Made by a program: the position numbers and the translations under genes. The notes beneath the pieces are model-generated. The model made no database searches and was not told where the DNA came from. It saw only the letters and a list, made by a program, of their open reading frames with translations. DNA of 64,000 nucleotides, taken from positions 1 through 64,000 of the forward strand of contig NZ_JADFUA010000006.1 of NCBI RefSeq assembly GCF_015223195.1, written 5' to 3'. Within the stretch, counting starts at the first letter, position 1. Each line of letters starts with the position of its first letter. This DNA is from Chitinilyticum piscinae. GTDB lineage: Bacteria; Pseudomonadota; Gammaproteobacteria; Burkholderiales; Chitinibacteraceae. Positions 52,814 through 60,328 of the stretch are shown piece after piece.

Positions 52814-54138
52814 GGCTGCTCTCCGCGGGCGGGCAGGGAGGCCAGCTCCTGCAGATGATGCTCGCGCAGCGTGACACGCTGGCGGCGTTCGCGCAGCAGG
52901 GCCAGTGCGGCTGGCGCGTCTTCGACGTGGCGGTAGTGGATCAGCCAGGCGGCAACGATCGCGGCGCTGCGTGACATCCCCAGCGCGCAATGTACCAGCA
53001 GCGGCTGGCCGGGATGGCGCAGGCGCAGCTCTTCCAGCAACTGCGCGCCGTGCAGCAGCTCGGCGGGCGTGGGCGGCAGCAGATCCAGCAGTGGCAGGCT
53101 GCGGTAGTCGGCGGCGGGGTGTGCCAGCGCGTTGTATTCGGCGGTGAGGTCCAGTACGCCGGCAAAACGCACTTCCCGCGCGGCGGTAATCGGCCCGAGC
53201 CAGACGCCGGGAACGACCTCTTCCGCGCCGGGTAGTGCTTGCAGGAAATAGCGTCGCACCAGCTTGGCGCCCCAGCGGTACGGTGCGGTGAGCCAGCTGG
53301 CGGCGATGCGCAGCCGGCCGCCGGTTTTCTGGAACACCGCCGGGCCGGCCACGGCATAACCGAATGCGACAACGGCCAGTGCGGCTGCCGGCCACAGCAA
53401 CAGCCAGCCCCAGCCTTGCCACCATCCTGCCAGCATCGCACAGCTGGCACTGCCCAGCAGGTAGCGCAGTGCCAGACTGCGAGCCCGCGCTGGCGCTGCG
53501 GTATGCCAGCGCTGCCAGCGCACTGGCGCAAGCGGCAGCAGCCAGCACACCAGCACGCCCATGGCGATGCCGGTGGGAATGTCGAGCAGATGGTGCTGCC
53601 AGGTAGTGAGCACGGATAGCCCGATCAGCACGCACCACAGGTGCAGCAGCGGCAGCCAGCGTGCCGGCAGATGCGCTGCAAAGCGCAGCCAGATGATGAA
53701 CAGCAGGCTGATGTGCAGCGACGGCGCCTGGTTGAACGGCTTGTCGAACAATCCCAGTGCCGCAAACATCTGCCCGAACAATCCGCCGACTTCGGGGCGG
53801 TCCCAGCCAAAGCGCAGCGGCCAGAGTACGAAGCACAGCGAGGACAGCGCGGTCGCCAGCAGCAGCCGGCAGGCCTGCGTACGGATCTCGCTGCGGGCGG
53901 TGCAGATCAGGATCGAAATTCCGTACATCAGATCGATCGACCAATAGGGCAGGATGGTCCACGGCCAGAAGGGAATCCATTGCCGCTCCCACGCAAACGC
54001 AATATTGCCGACCGCGCTGGCCGGCAGGGTTGAGGCGTAGTGGTTGGCCTGCCCGTAAAACAGGAAAAAGCCGGGCGCGGCGATCAGCAGCCACAGCAGG
54101 GCGTAGCCCAAGGGATGCGCGTGCGTGCGTGTCTTCAT
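52810..54138 (-). CDS. YnbD-like PAP2 / dual-specificity phosphatase membrane protein
   Basis: A 442-residue fusion. The N-terminal half is polytopic with PAP2-type motifs (NQAPSLHISLLF and TTWQHHLLDIPTGIAMG). The C-terminal part is a dual-specificity phosphatase with the HCxxGxSRS site at about 382-391 (HCALGMSRSAA) and an upstream general-acid region LLDLLPPTP. E. coli YnbD has the same architecture and lies next to YnbC. The family is tied to phospholipid metabolism by its neighbours, but the substrate is unknown. The start at 54138 lies one base past the upstream stop. Here it is separated from the YnbC-like gene by the WG cluster. Confidence 0.87.
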   Translation of the reverse strand: MKTRTHAHPLGYALLWLLIAAPGFFLFYGQANHYASTLPASAVGNIAFAWERQWIPFWPWTILPYWSIDLMYGISILICTARSEIRTQACRLLLATALSSLCFVLWPLRFGWDRPEVGGLFGQMFAALGLFDKPFNQAPSLHISLLFIIWLRFAAHLPARWLPLLHLWCVLIGLSVLTTWQHHLLDIPTGIAMGVLVCWLLPLAPVRWQRWHTAAPARARSLALRYLLGSASCAMLAGWWQGWGWLLLWPAAALAVVAFGYAVAGPAVFQKTGGRLRIAASWLTAPYRWGAKLVRRYFLQALPGAEEVVPGVWLGPITAAREVRFAGVLDLTAEYNALAHPAADYRSLPLLDLLPPTPAELLHGAQLLEELRLRHPGQPLLVHCALGMSRSAAIVAAWLIHYRHVEDAPAALALLRERRQRVTLREHHLQELASLPARGEQP

Positions 54139-54139
54139 G

Positions 54140-55261
54140 TCAGGGCTTGCCAAAGTGGGCGGGCGCATCGGTTCGGCGGAAACGCGCAAGGCTGGCGTAG
54201 GGCAGGGTGATGTCGAGTCCGCAGGCTTGGTCAACGTGCGCATAGTCGAGGCTGATGATTACGCCCTTGCCATCGATGCCGTTCAGCCGCAACCAGGGGT
54301 AATCCGTACCGGCCGGGTCTGCGAGAAAGCCGGCATAGCAGTCGTCGCCGCGTTCTTCCTTGTTCAGCTCCCGTTTGAGCACCGTGGCGACGAACTGGCG
54401 GAACGCCGCCTGCCGTGGCCCGTCAATCTGATACACCTGCGTGCCCAGATCGATCTCCTGGCCGCTCTGGCGATCATAAACGCTGCTGCTGTATCCTGCG
54501 TTCGGATGGGCACCGCCACAGTTGTATTCTGTTTGCGTGCGCACATTCAGGTAACGGGCGCTGGAATGAGTGATCGTGCTTTCCTGCTGGAAGTCCTGAA
54601 AATCCCCCGCCGCGGCCGAACAGTGTTCCGCGTCGACAATATTCCCTTGCAGCCGCAAGCGCAGTGCCGCATTGATCGAGGCATCACCGGACTCCGCTGG
54701 CTCAGCCAGCTGCACGCTGCTGGCTGCCAGTGCTTCGCCGCGTTGCCAGCGCAAGGGGGTGATGCGCAGGCCTGCCTGGCTCTGTGTTTTACCGGTGCGA
54801 ATGGCCAGTGCCGGGCTTTGCGCCAGCAGCAGGTTGAAGGGGTCCGGGCGCAAGCTGGGCTGAATGGTTTGCCCCAGGGCCTGCGTCGTTTCTTCGGGCA
54901 AGACCGCAGGTTCGAGGCGCAGCGGCAGGCCGCTTGCCCCCGGCTGTTTCAGCCACTGTCCCTCCCAGCCCCGGCCGGCGCGCCGCAATGACCAGTAACC
55001 GCTCACCACGTCGTCGCCGGGAGATTTGACACGGTATTCTTCCAGCAGGCCGGCGCGCTCGCTTTTGCGCAGCAGCAGTACCCGCCCTTGCGACAGATAG
55101 CCATACTGCCCGCCATCCAGCTTGCCCTTCTGATCGGTGGTGAGCTCGACCACCACCGGCTTGCCGCCCAGCGTGCCGGTGAAGGTATCAGCCAGCGCGC
55201 CAGCCCCGAGCATGAGCTGCAGGCCGGTCAGGATGGCGATGGGTATGCGTCTACAGCTCAT
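54140..55261 (-). CDS. secreted protein with DUF3298-like region
   Basis: A 373-residue protein with a signal peptide (about 1-24, GALA-DT). The C-terminal half contains YNCGGAHPNAGYSSSVYDRQSGQEIDLG, a pattern I associate with the DUF3298 region of RsiV/PdaC-like proteins, and pairs of Cys. The N-terminal half is beta-rich (FTGTLGGKPVVVELTTDQKGKLDGGQYGY). The start codon and the first nine codons lie inside repeat copy H, and I see no ribosome binding site. It directly precedes the phosphatase gene, so it may act with it at the envelope. Confidence 0.65.
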   Translation of the reverse strand: MSCRRIPIAILTGLQLMLGAGALADTFTGTLGGKPVVVELTTDQKGKLDGGQYGYLSQGRVLLLRKSERAGLLEEYRVKSPGDDVVSGYWSLRRAGRGWEGQWLKQPGASGLPLRLEPAVLPEETTQALGQTIQPSLRPDPFNLLLAQSPALAIRTGKTQSQAGLRITPLRWQRGEALAASSVQLAEPAESGDASINAALRLRLQGNIVDAEHCSAAAGDFQDFQQESTITHSSARYLNVRTQTEYNCGGAHPNAGYSSSVYDRQSGQEIDLGTQVYQIDGPRQAAFRQFVATVLKRELNKEERGDDCYAGFLADPAGTDYPWLRLNGIDGKGVIISLDYAHVDQACGLDITLPYASLARFRRTDAPAHFGKP

Positions 55262-55289
55262 GGTTTTTATTGGTTGTGTCGTTATGGGG
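55241..55289. repeat. 59-bp family repeat, copy H, overlapping a gene start
   Basis: GGGTAT at 55241, ATGGGG at 55284-55289, then ATGTAT at 55294-55299 in the third position. It covers the start codon and signal-peptide codons of the 54140 gene and the spacer before it. Confidence 0.65.
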
Positions 55290-55303
55290 TGGTATGTATT
55301 CGG

Positions 55304-55792
55304 TCAGCGGCCGCACACCTCGGCGCGCAGCTGCAACTCGTTGCACAGCATCAGGTACTGGGTAATTTCGCTGCTGCGCACCAGCACGCATTGCCACGGT
55401 TCTTCGGCGCTCACCGGCTTGCCGAAACTGGCCAGCGCAAATTGAGGGCCGAGATCCTGCTGGATCAGTTTCAGCGCCTTGTCGGTTTTCAGGCCGGAAA
55501 GCTCGTCCGGATCGAGCTCCAGCCCGTCGTCAAAGCTTTCCCAGATCTGCGCATACAGATCGTCGAGCTGCGGTGCACAGAACAGCAGGTCCGGCGGCAG
55601 CAGATGGATCAGCACCCATTGCCACAGCGGCATACCGGATTCCTCCGTGTAGCCGTACACATCGTATTTGGCCTGATAGTCGGCCGGATTCTCGCGCGCG
55701 GCGTCCACGGCGGCGACAATCGGTCGGGCATCGTCGGCGTCCATGAAGCCGCCGGAAATCAGGTTGATCAGTTCGGAAATGCTTGCGCTCAT
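55304..55792 (-). CDS. small acidic protein, WG-cluster small-protein paralogue 2
   Basis: A 162-residue soluble acidic protein. It is homologous to the product of 59766-60266: both share MPLWQWVL, a central D..Y..I...FDDG/GEGELDL helix region, KLxxxxLxPxxxLxxFxxPxxA, and VLVRSSxxxxFLxLCxEL. I do not know its function. It follows the WGR-domain gene, with 36 bases between. Being paired with a WG-repeat gene, as paralogue 1 is, suggests a partner or immunity-like role, which is inference only. Confidence 0.75.
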   Translation of the reverse strand: MSASISELINLISGGFMDADDARPIVAAVDAARENPADYQAKYDVYGYTEESGMPLWQWVLIHLLPPDLLFCAPQLDDLYAQIWESFDDGLELDPDELSGLKTDKALKLIQQDLGPQFALASFGKPVSAEEPWQCVLVRSSEITQYLMLCNELQLRAEVCGR

Positions 55793-55828
55793 GCGGGGGC
55801 CTGTATGGAAAGGGGTGAGGAGGGCATG

Positions 55829-56587
55829 CTAGCCGAGTTTGGCCGGATCGGGGTAGCGGGCGACGAGGCCGAGGCCAAGCGAAAAATTGGCGATGCTGTC
55901 GTAATCGTCGTCATGCCCGATCCAGCCCAGATAGGCGTCGTCACCGGTATCCCAGTGCCACAGCGCATAATCCCGCTGCTGCAGCTGTTCGTGCGCGAGC
56001 AGCATGATCTGGCCGACCTCCAGCTCGTCTTCCGGATTGTCGCAACCCCAGTCGAACTCGATGTCGATGTTCAGATTGCTGCACAGTGTTGCCAGCACGT
56101 CGAGCATCGATTCGCTGTCTTTCCAGTCGACAAAGAACAGCAGCTCCCAGTCGGCGGCCTCTTTGAAGCCGGTGGCGATCAGTTCGTCCTCCTGCTCCTC
56201 GTATTCTTCTTTGTTGTCTGCGTCCTCGATGAAGGCCTTGAATTCGGCGCTGCAGCGTTGCGCGAGCGCCGTATTGCCATTGCTGATCAGCGCGTACAGC
56301 TCGCGCGCGCAGCGCAGGATGCGCTGGTGGCGCGTTTCCTGCGCGGCGGTTTCGCCCGGCGTGGCCGGCTGGTAGCCCTTGTTGAGCTTCTCGGCAGTGG
56401 TCTTGTCGGCGACTTTCAGCATGGCTTCGATGCTGTCGAAGTGCTGTGTCTTGCTCTGGCCATTGGCGCCGATGCGGCCATAGCGGCTGATCAGCGTGCC
56501 ATCGTCGTTGAGCGTCAGCTCGTAAAATTTGTGCTCGCCGGTCTCTGCGCTGGAAAGCTCGAAATAGCGTTTCTGCAGGATGCTCAT
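55829..56587 (-). CDS. WGR-domain protein with DUF6630-like C-terminal domain
   Basis: A 252-residue protein. Residues 1-70 are a WGR domain (KRYFELSS..GEHKFYELTLNDDGTLISRYGRIGANGQS). The rest, with LLFFVDWKD and ALWHWDTGDDAYLGWIGHDDD near the end, resembles DUF6630 as I remember it, without certainty. Two acidic stretches lie between. The start at 56587 is immediately next to the ATACCC end of repeat copy I, and its leader lies in the repeat. WGR domains occur in DNA-repair and regulatory proteins, so a nucleic-acid role is possible. Confidence 0.7.
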   Translation of the reverse strand: MSILQKRYFELSSAETGEHKFYELTLNDDGTLISRYGRIGANGQSKTQHFDSIEAMLKVADKTTAEKLNKGYQPATPGETAAQETRHQRILRCARELYALISNGNTALAQRCSAEFKAFIEDADNKEEYEEQEDELIATGFKEAADWELLFFVDWKDSESMLDVLATLCSNLNIDIEFDWGCDNPEDELEVGQIMLLAHEQLQQRDYALWHWDTGDDAYLGWIGHDDDYDSIANFSLGLGLVARYPDPAKLG

Positions 56588-56646
56588 GGGTATGTCTCTG
56601 TTGCTTTTTATTTGCAATGGTCTTGGTGTTATGGGGTGTTGGGTAT
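56588..56646. repeat. 59-bp repeat, copy I
   Basis: GGGTAT at 56588, ATGGGG at 56631-56636, GGGTAT at 56641-56646. It matches copy K at 36 of 49 positions. It fills the space between the WGR gene start and the large WG/Sel1 gene stop. Confidence 0.85.
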
Positions 56647-56647
56647 G

Positions 56648-59600
56648 TTATTTCCCGCCCAGCCAGCCCTTGATCTTTCTGATGAGGCCGCCTTGCTCTG
56701 GCGGGGGCGGATTCAGCTCGTCCCAGCGCTGGCGCCACGGTGCGCCGGCCGGATCATCCGGCGGGTAAAAGCGCGTGGCGAGTGTGCGGATCGCATCTTC
56801 ATCCTCGGCTTCGGCGGCTTGTGTCAGCCAGCTTTCGATGTCATATCGTGATGCCTCGACGTAACCATCGAGTGCCAGTTGAGCCAGTTCGCCGCCAACC
56901 CATTCCGGCGCGTCGCCCTGCTGCCAGCAGTAGCGCAAATGTGCGGCCGCTTTGCGAAAGAGCGTGCTGTCATTGCTGGCGCGGGCATGCAGCACCTGCG
57001 TGTAGCCAAGCGATGCCTGCGCATTGGGGAAATTTGCGCGCATGGCCTGGTCGAAGTAGCGGATGGCGCGTTCCAGATCGACCTGGCCGGCCGCACCATT
57101 ACGCCAGTTCACACCTGCGTTGTAGCTGGCGCGCGGGTTGCCCAGCGCCGCTGCGCGTTCGTAATACTGCGTGCCCAGTACGGCGTCCGCTTCGATTCCC
57201 ATGCCATGTTCGATCATGTAACCGGCGTTGTTCAGTGCACGGCTTTTGTCATCGGCGTGACGGTCACCGATCAGCTCGCCGGCCTCGCGCAGCAAGGCCA
57301 GCGTGGCGGCCGGATTGCTGCTTTCTTCCAGGCTGTCGATGCCGACCCAGGCTAGACTGTTCAGCGCACGACCGCGCCAGGAATCCGGATCGCTTGCTGG
57401 TGCACGCTCAGAAAGCTCGCGCCACAGTGCGCGGGCGAGGTCCGCATTCTGCGCCACGCCTGCCTTGCCGTATTCCACTGCCTCGGCCAGCTCGAAACCG
57501 GCCGCCCAGTCGCCGGCGGTAAAGCGCTGGCGCAGGTGGTCGGCGTAACTTTGCGTGCTGCCGTCGGCAAACAGGTATTCCACGCGGTTGTGTCGAGCAT
57601 TCCACGCTTGTGCGCCAGCGCCCTTGCGCCACAGCGCCTCGATCTCCTCGGCAATCGTGTCGCCGAGCTCTGCGATGCTATAGGTCTTGCCGATCCAGGC
57701 GTAATCCTCGGCGAACAGCGCGCTGCCGTCAGCACGCAGAATACCCATGCGCTGGTCCTGCCCCTGGCCGGGCTCGTCGGGATGAGCCGGGCGCTCGCAG
57801 ATGAACACTGGCTCGGTGTTCATGCCCGCAGCAAAAATCGGCGCGATGGCGCTGTACTGGCAGGGCAGCAGCTGGCTGGCGCTATCCAGCAGCCAGACGC
57901 CGTAGCGTTCCTCGGCGCGCGCTTTACGCTTTTTCTGTGCGGTTTTTTGACCCACCTGCAGCAGCCCGCGCCAGCGCGGGTGCTGGCGGATGGTTTTGCG
58001 CCAGGGCGACAGCAGTTCGATGCTGGAAAACTCCGCCGGCAATTTTGCCACGCCATCCAGCGTCAGCAGATTGGCGACGCCGTCGCGAGTCACATTGAGC
58101 AGGCGTTCGCCCAGCACATCCGCCTGCAGTGGCGTGATGTCTTCATACTGGCAAGGCAGTAGCGTCTCGCCACGAACATCGCTGACCCCGTAGCCGTGTT
58201 TGCCACGGCGCAGAATCAGCTGGCGTCCACCCGGCAGATGATCAAACAGCGTGCCGTGCACCTCTCCCTCGGAAGGCTGCATGACAATGCAGCCATCGGC
58301 ATGCATCAGGCTGAAGAGTTCAATGCCCTCGGCATCGGTCTGGCTGAGCTGCCACAGCCGACGATCTTCATCCCAGCTGATGCTGTTGTAAACGCAGGGC
58401 AGCAGCTCGCTGCCGTCTGCCGCCAGCAGGCCCCAGCCATTTTCATTCTGTACGCGGCGCTGGTCACGGACCGGTTTTTCGTCTGAGCGCAGCATGTCCA
58501 GATAGCGATGCGGCACGACCAAAGCGCCGTTGTGGTCGATCAGCCCCCAGCGATCATTCTGCAAGGCGCCAATCAGCTTGCCGTCGTAATTGCCCAGTTC
58601 CTGATACTCAAGCGGGACAACGATTTGCCCAAGGCTGTTGATGAGTCCTTCGAGGTCATCGCGGCGCACGGCGGCATGCCCGTTGGCTGCGAAATACCAC
58701 ATCTCGTCGAATGCGGCGGCGGTGAGCCGTTGCGCCGGGGTGCTGCGGCTATCGGCCAGCCCCCACAGGCCGTTTTCCTGGTAGGCAAACAGGTGTTCGA
58801 ATTTGCCACCGGCTTCGTCCAGGCGACCAATGTTCTCGAACTCCGCTGCCATGACGAGGGGCGCATCGGCATCTTGCCCGCGGCGCAGGCCGTAGTGTTC
58901 GCCATCCTGAAAGCGCCAGCAATCGGCTGTGATGTGATCCTCGTCGCTTTCCGCTTCGTCTTCGTCTTCGTTTTCGTCTTCGTTTTCGTCTTCGTCGTAG
59001 TCGCCATCGCCATCTATCAGACCGGTGTATTCAACACCGTCGTCCGGATCGGCAGAGAAGAAGGGATGATCAAGACCGCCCAGGCCGAATACCCACAGCC
59101 AGGATTGCCATTCCAGCCAAGCCGCCGGGGTCATCCAGTCGCCGGTGAGCGCGACGTCAAACCGGGCATGCTGGCCATCGCGTAGCGCTTGCAGTGCCTG
59201 CTGCCAGCTCAGATTGATTTTCTCCATTTCGCTCGCCGCCCAGGCCGGAACGGCGGTCTCGAAATAGCTGTAATCACCCGGCTCGTAGTCGTCCGGGTCG
59301 TAGCCGCTGCTACTTAGGTGAAACAGCTCGTCAATGTCGGCACTCAGCTCGGCCTCGTCGCCATAGCGTTCCTGCAGGTCAGCCAGAAACTGCCGCGCGG
59401 CGTCGAAAAAGCGCGGTAGCTGCGGCAGGCTGGCCACTGCCGGATGCCGCTGCAGAAAATCGAAAACCAGCTCGGCGCGGGTGCGCGCCGCAAGCAGCGG
59501 CACGACCAGATTGTCACTGCCGCAATCAGTGAACACGCGCTGGATGTCGATAGCCGGCCCGGTATAGGCCTCGGCCAGCAGCACTTTCCACAGCGCCGGA

Positions 59601-59674
59601 ATGCCGTTTTTGGCTTCGGCGATCTGTTCCTGTCCATCGTCGTTCTGGATGTAGAGATAAATGCGGTGACCCAT
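56648..59674 (-). CDS. large WG-repeat protein with Sel1/TPR-like C-terminal region (paralogue 2)
   Basis: A 1008-residue protein with no signal peptide. Order: N-terminal domain (about 1-230) shared with the 60329 gene; an acidic low-complexity tract (about 223-250); WG-type repeats (about 255-650, recurring xGxWGLxDxxGxxVxPxxYxxI units, for example ENGLWGLADSRS and NDRWGLIDHNGALVVPHRY); a segment shared with the paralogue (YAWIGK, WNARHNRVEYLFADGS); and Sel1/TPR-like helices (about 735-960, for example GIEADAVLGTQYYERAAALGNPRASYNAG). The start at 59674 has GGAAG upstream. Function is unknown. Confidence 0.8.
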   Translation of the reverse strand: MGHRIYLYIQNDDGQEQIAEAKNGIPALWKVLLAEAYTGPAIDIQRVFTDCGSDNLVVPLLAARTRAELVFDFLQRHPAVASLPQLPRFFDAARQFLADLQERYGDEAELSADIDELFHLSSSGYDPDDYEPGDYSYFETAVPAWAASEMEKINLSWQQALQALRDGQHARFDVALTGDWMTPAAWLEWQSWLWVFGLGGLDHPFFSADPDDGVEYTGLIDGDGDYDEDENEDENEDEDEAESDEDHITADCWRFQDGEHYGLRRGQDADAPLVMAAEFENIGRLDEAGGKFEHLFAYQENGLWGLADSRSTPAQRLTAAAFDEMWYFAANGHAAVRRDDLEGLINSLGQIVVPLEYQELGNYDGKLIGALQNDRWGLIDHNGALVVPHRYLDMLRSDEKPVRDQRRVQNENGWGLLAADGSELLPCVYNSISWDEDRRLWQLSQTDAEGIELFSLMHADGCIVMQPSEGEVHGTLFDHLPGGRQLILRRGKHGYGVSDVRGETLLPCQYEDITPLQADVLGERLLNVTRDGVANLLTLDGVAKLPAEFSSIELLSPWRKTIRQHPRWRGLLQVGQKTAQKKRKARAEERYGVWLLDSASQLLPCQYSAIAPIFAAGMNTEPVFICERPAHPDEPGQGQDQRMGILRADGSALFAEDYAWIGKTYSIAELGDTIAEEIEALWRKGAGAQAWNARHNRVEYLFADGSTQSYADHLRQRFTAGDWAAGFELAEAVEYGKAGVAQNADLARALWRELSERAPASDPDSWRGRALNSLAWVGIDSLEESSNPAATLALLREAGELIGDRHADDKSRALNNAGYMIEHGMGIEADAVLGTQYYERAAALGNPRASYNAGVNWRNGAAGQVDLERAIRYFDQAMRANFPNAQASLGYTQVLHARASNDSTLFRKAAAHLRYCWQQGDAPEWVGGELAQLALDGYVEASRYDIESWLTQAAEAEDEDAIRTLATRFYPPDDPAGAPWRQRWDELNPPPPEQGGLIRKIKGWLGGK
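58954..59003. repeat. tandem repeat encoding the acidic tract of the WG/Sel1 protein
   Basis: Reiterated TCTTCG/TTTTCG units (12-base period) encode an Asp/Glu/Asn run. Unit number could vary. Confidence 0.85.
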
Positions 59675-59695
59675 GCTGGCTTCCGGATTTTGAAT

Positions 59696-59754
59696 GGGTA
59701 TATAAATACAGCCATTGAAAATCAATGGCTGTAATCAGATACATTGACGAGTAT
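59696..59754. repeat. 59-bp repeat, copy J
   Basis: GGGTAT at 59696, ATACAT at 59739-59744, GAGTAT at 59749-59754. It also contains an internal palindrome (CAGCCATTGA/TCAATGGCTG). It lies between the WG/Sel1 gene start and the next stop. Confidence 0.8.
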
Positions 59755-59765
59755 TTTTGGGTGTG

Positions 59766-60266
59766 TCAGAGAGCCGGGCTGATGGGCAGGTTCAGCTCGC
59801 GGCAAACCGCAAGGAAACTTTCCAGCTTGGTGCTGCGCACCAGCACCATCTGACGGCGGGCGTCGATGGGCTGGGCAAAATTGACCAGCGTGTAGGCCGG
59901 GGCCAGCTCCTCCAGCACGAGCTTGAGGGCGGCGTCTTCATTATGGCCAGCCAGTGTCTCAGCTGCGAGATCGAGCTCGCCCTCGCCGAAGGCGTCGAGA
60001 ATGTCATCGTACAGCTCGGCGATGCGGTTGCCCCGGAACACCATGCCGCCTTCCAGCTGTTCCAGCAGCACCCACTGCCACAGCGGCATGGCCGCATCGC
60101 CCTGCTGTGCCTGGAAGGCTGGATAGCCGCTGGCGCTGTCCGCGGCCAGATAGGCGTCGGCATCGGCGGCGGCCTTGCCGACTTCGGCAGTCAGTGCATC
60201 AAGGTCGGCGGCATCCAGCCCGCCATCGGCGAGGATTTCAAAAAGTTCATGGATCTGTTTCTGCAT
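59766..60266 (-). CDS. small acidic protein, WG-cluster small-protein paralogue 1
   Basis: A 166-residue soluble acidic protein homologous to the product of 55304-55792 (shared MPLWQWVLLEQL, DDILDAFGEGELDL, and VLVRSTKLESFLAVCREL). AGGAAA lies eight bases before the start. It follows the WG gene at 60329 by 62 bases. I do not recognise its function. Confidence 0.75.
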   Translation of the reverse strand: MQKQIHELFEILADGGLDAADLDALTAEVGKAAADADAYLAADSASGYPAFQAQQGDAAMPLWQWVLLEQLEGGMVFRGNRIAELYDDILDAFGEGELDLAAETLAGHNEDAALKLVLEELAPAYTLVNFAQPIDARRQMVLVRSTKLESFLAVCRELNLPISPAL

Positions 60267-60328
60267 GGGGTGTGTTTCCTGTTCGTAATCGAGTTCGTAA
60301 TACTGGGGCGTTGGCCAGAGGGCGCAGC

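Noticed and set aside
55088-56851. A 587-residue plus-strand frame opposite the small-protein and WGR genes
   Set aside because: It crosses several gene boundaries of the minus-strand cluster and the repeat copies H and I. Paralogy and ATG placement support the minus-strand genes.
60268-60320. A GGGTGT...ACTGGGG stretch between the first WG gene and its small partner
   Set aside because: It recalls the repeat family but the spacing does not fit 43/53, and identity is low. At most a decayed copy.
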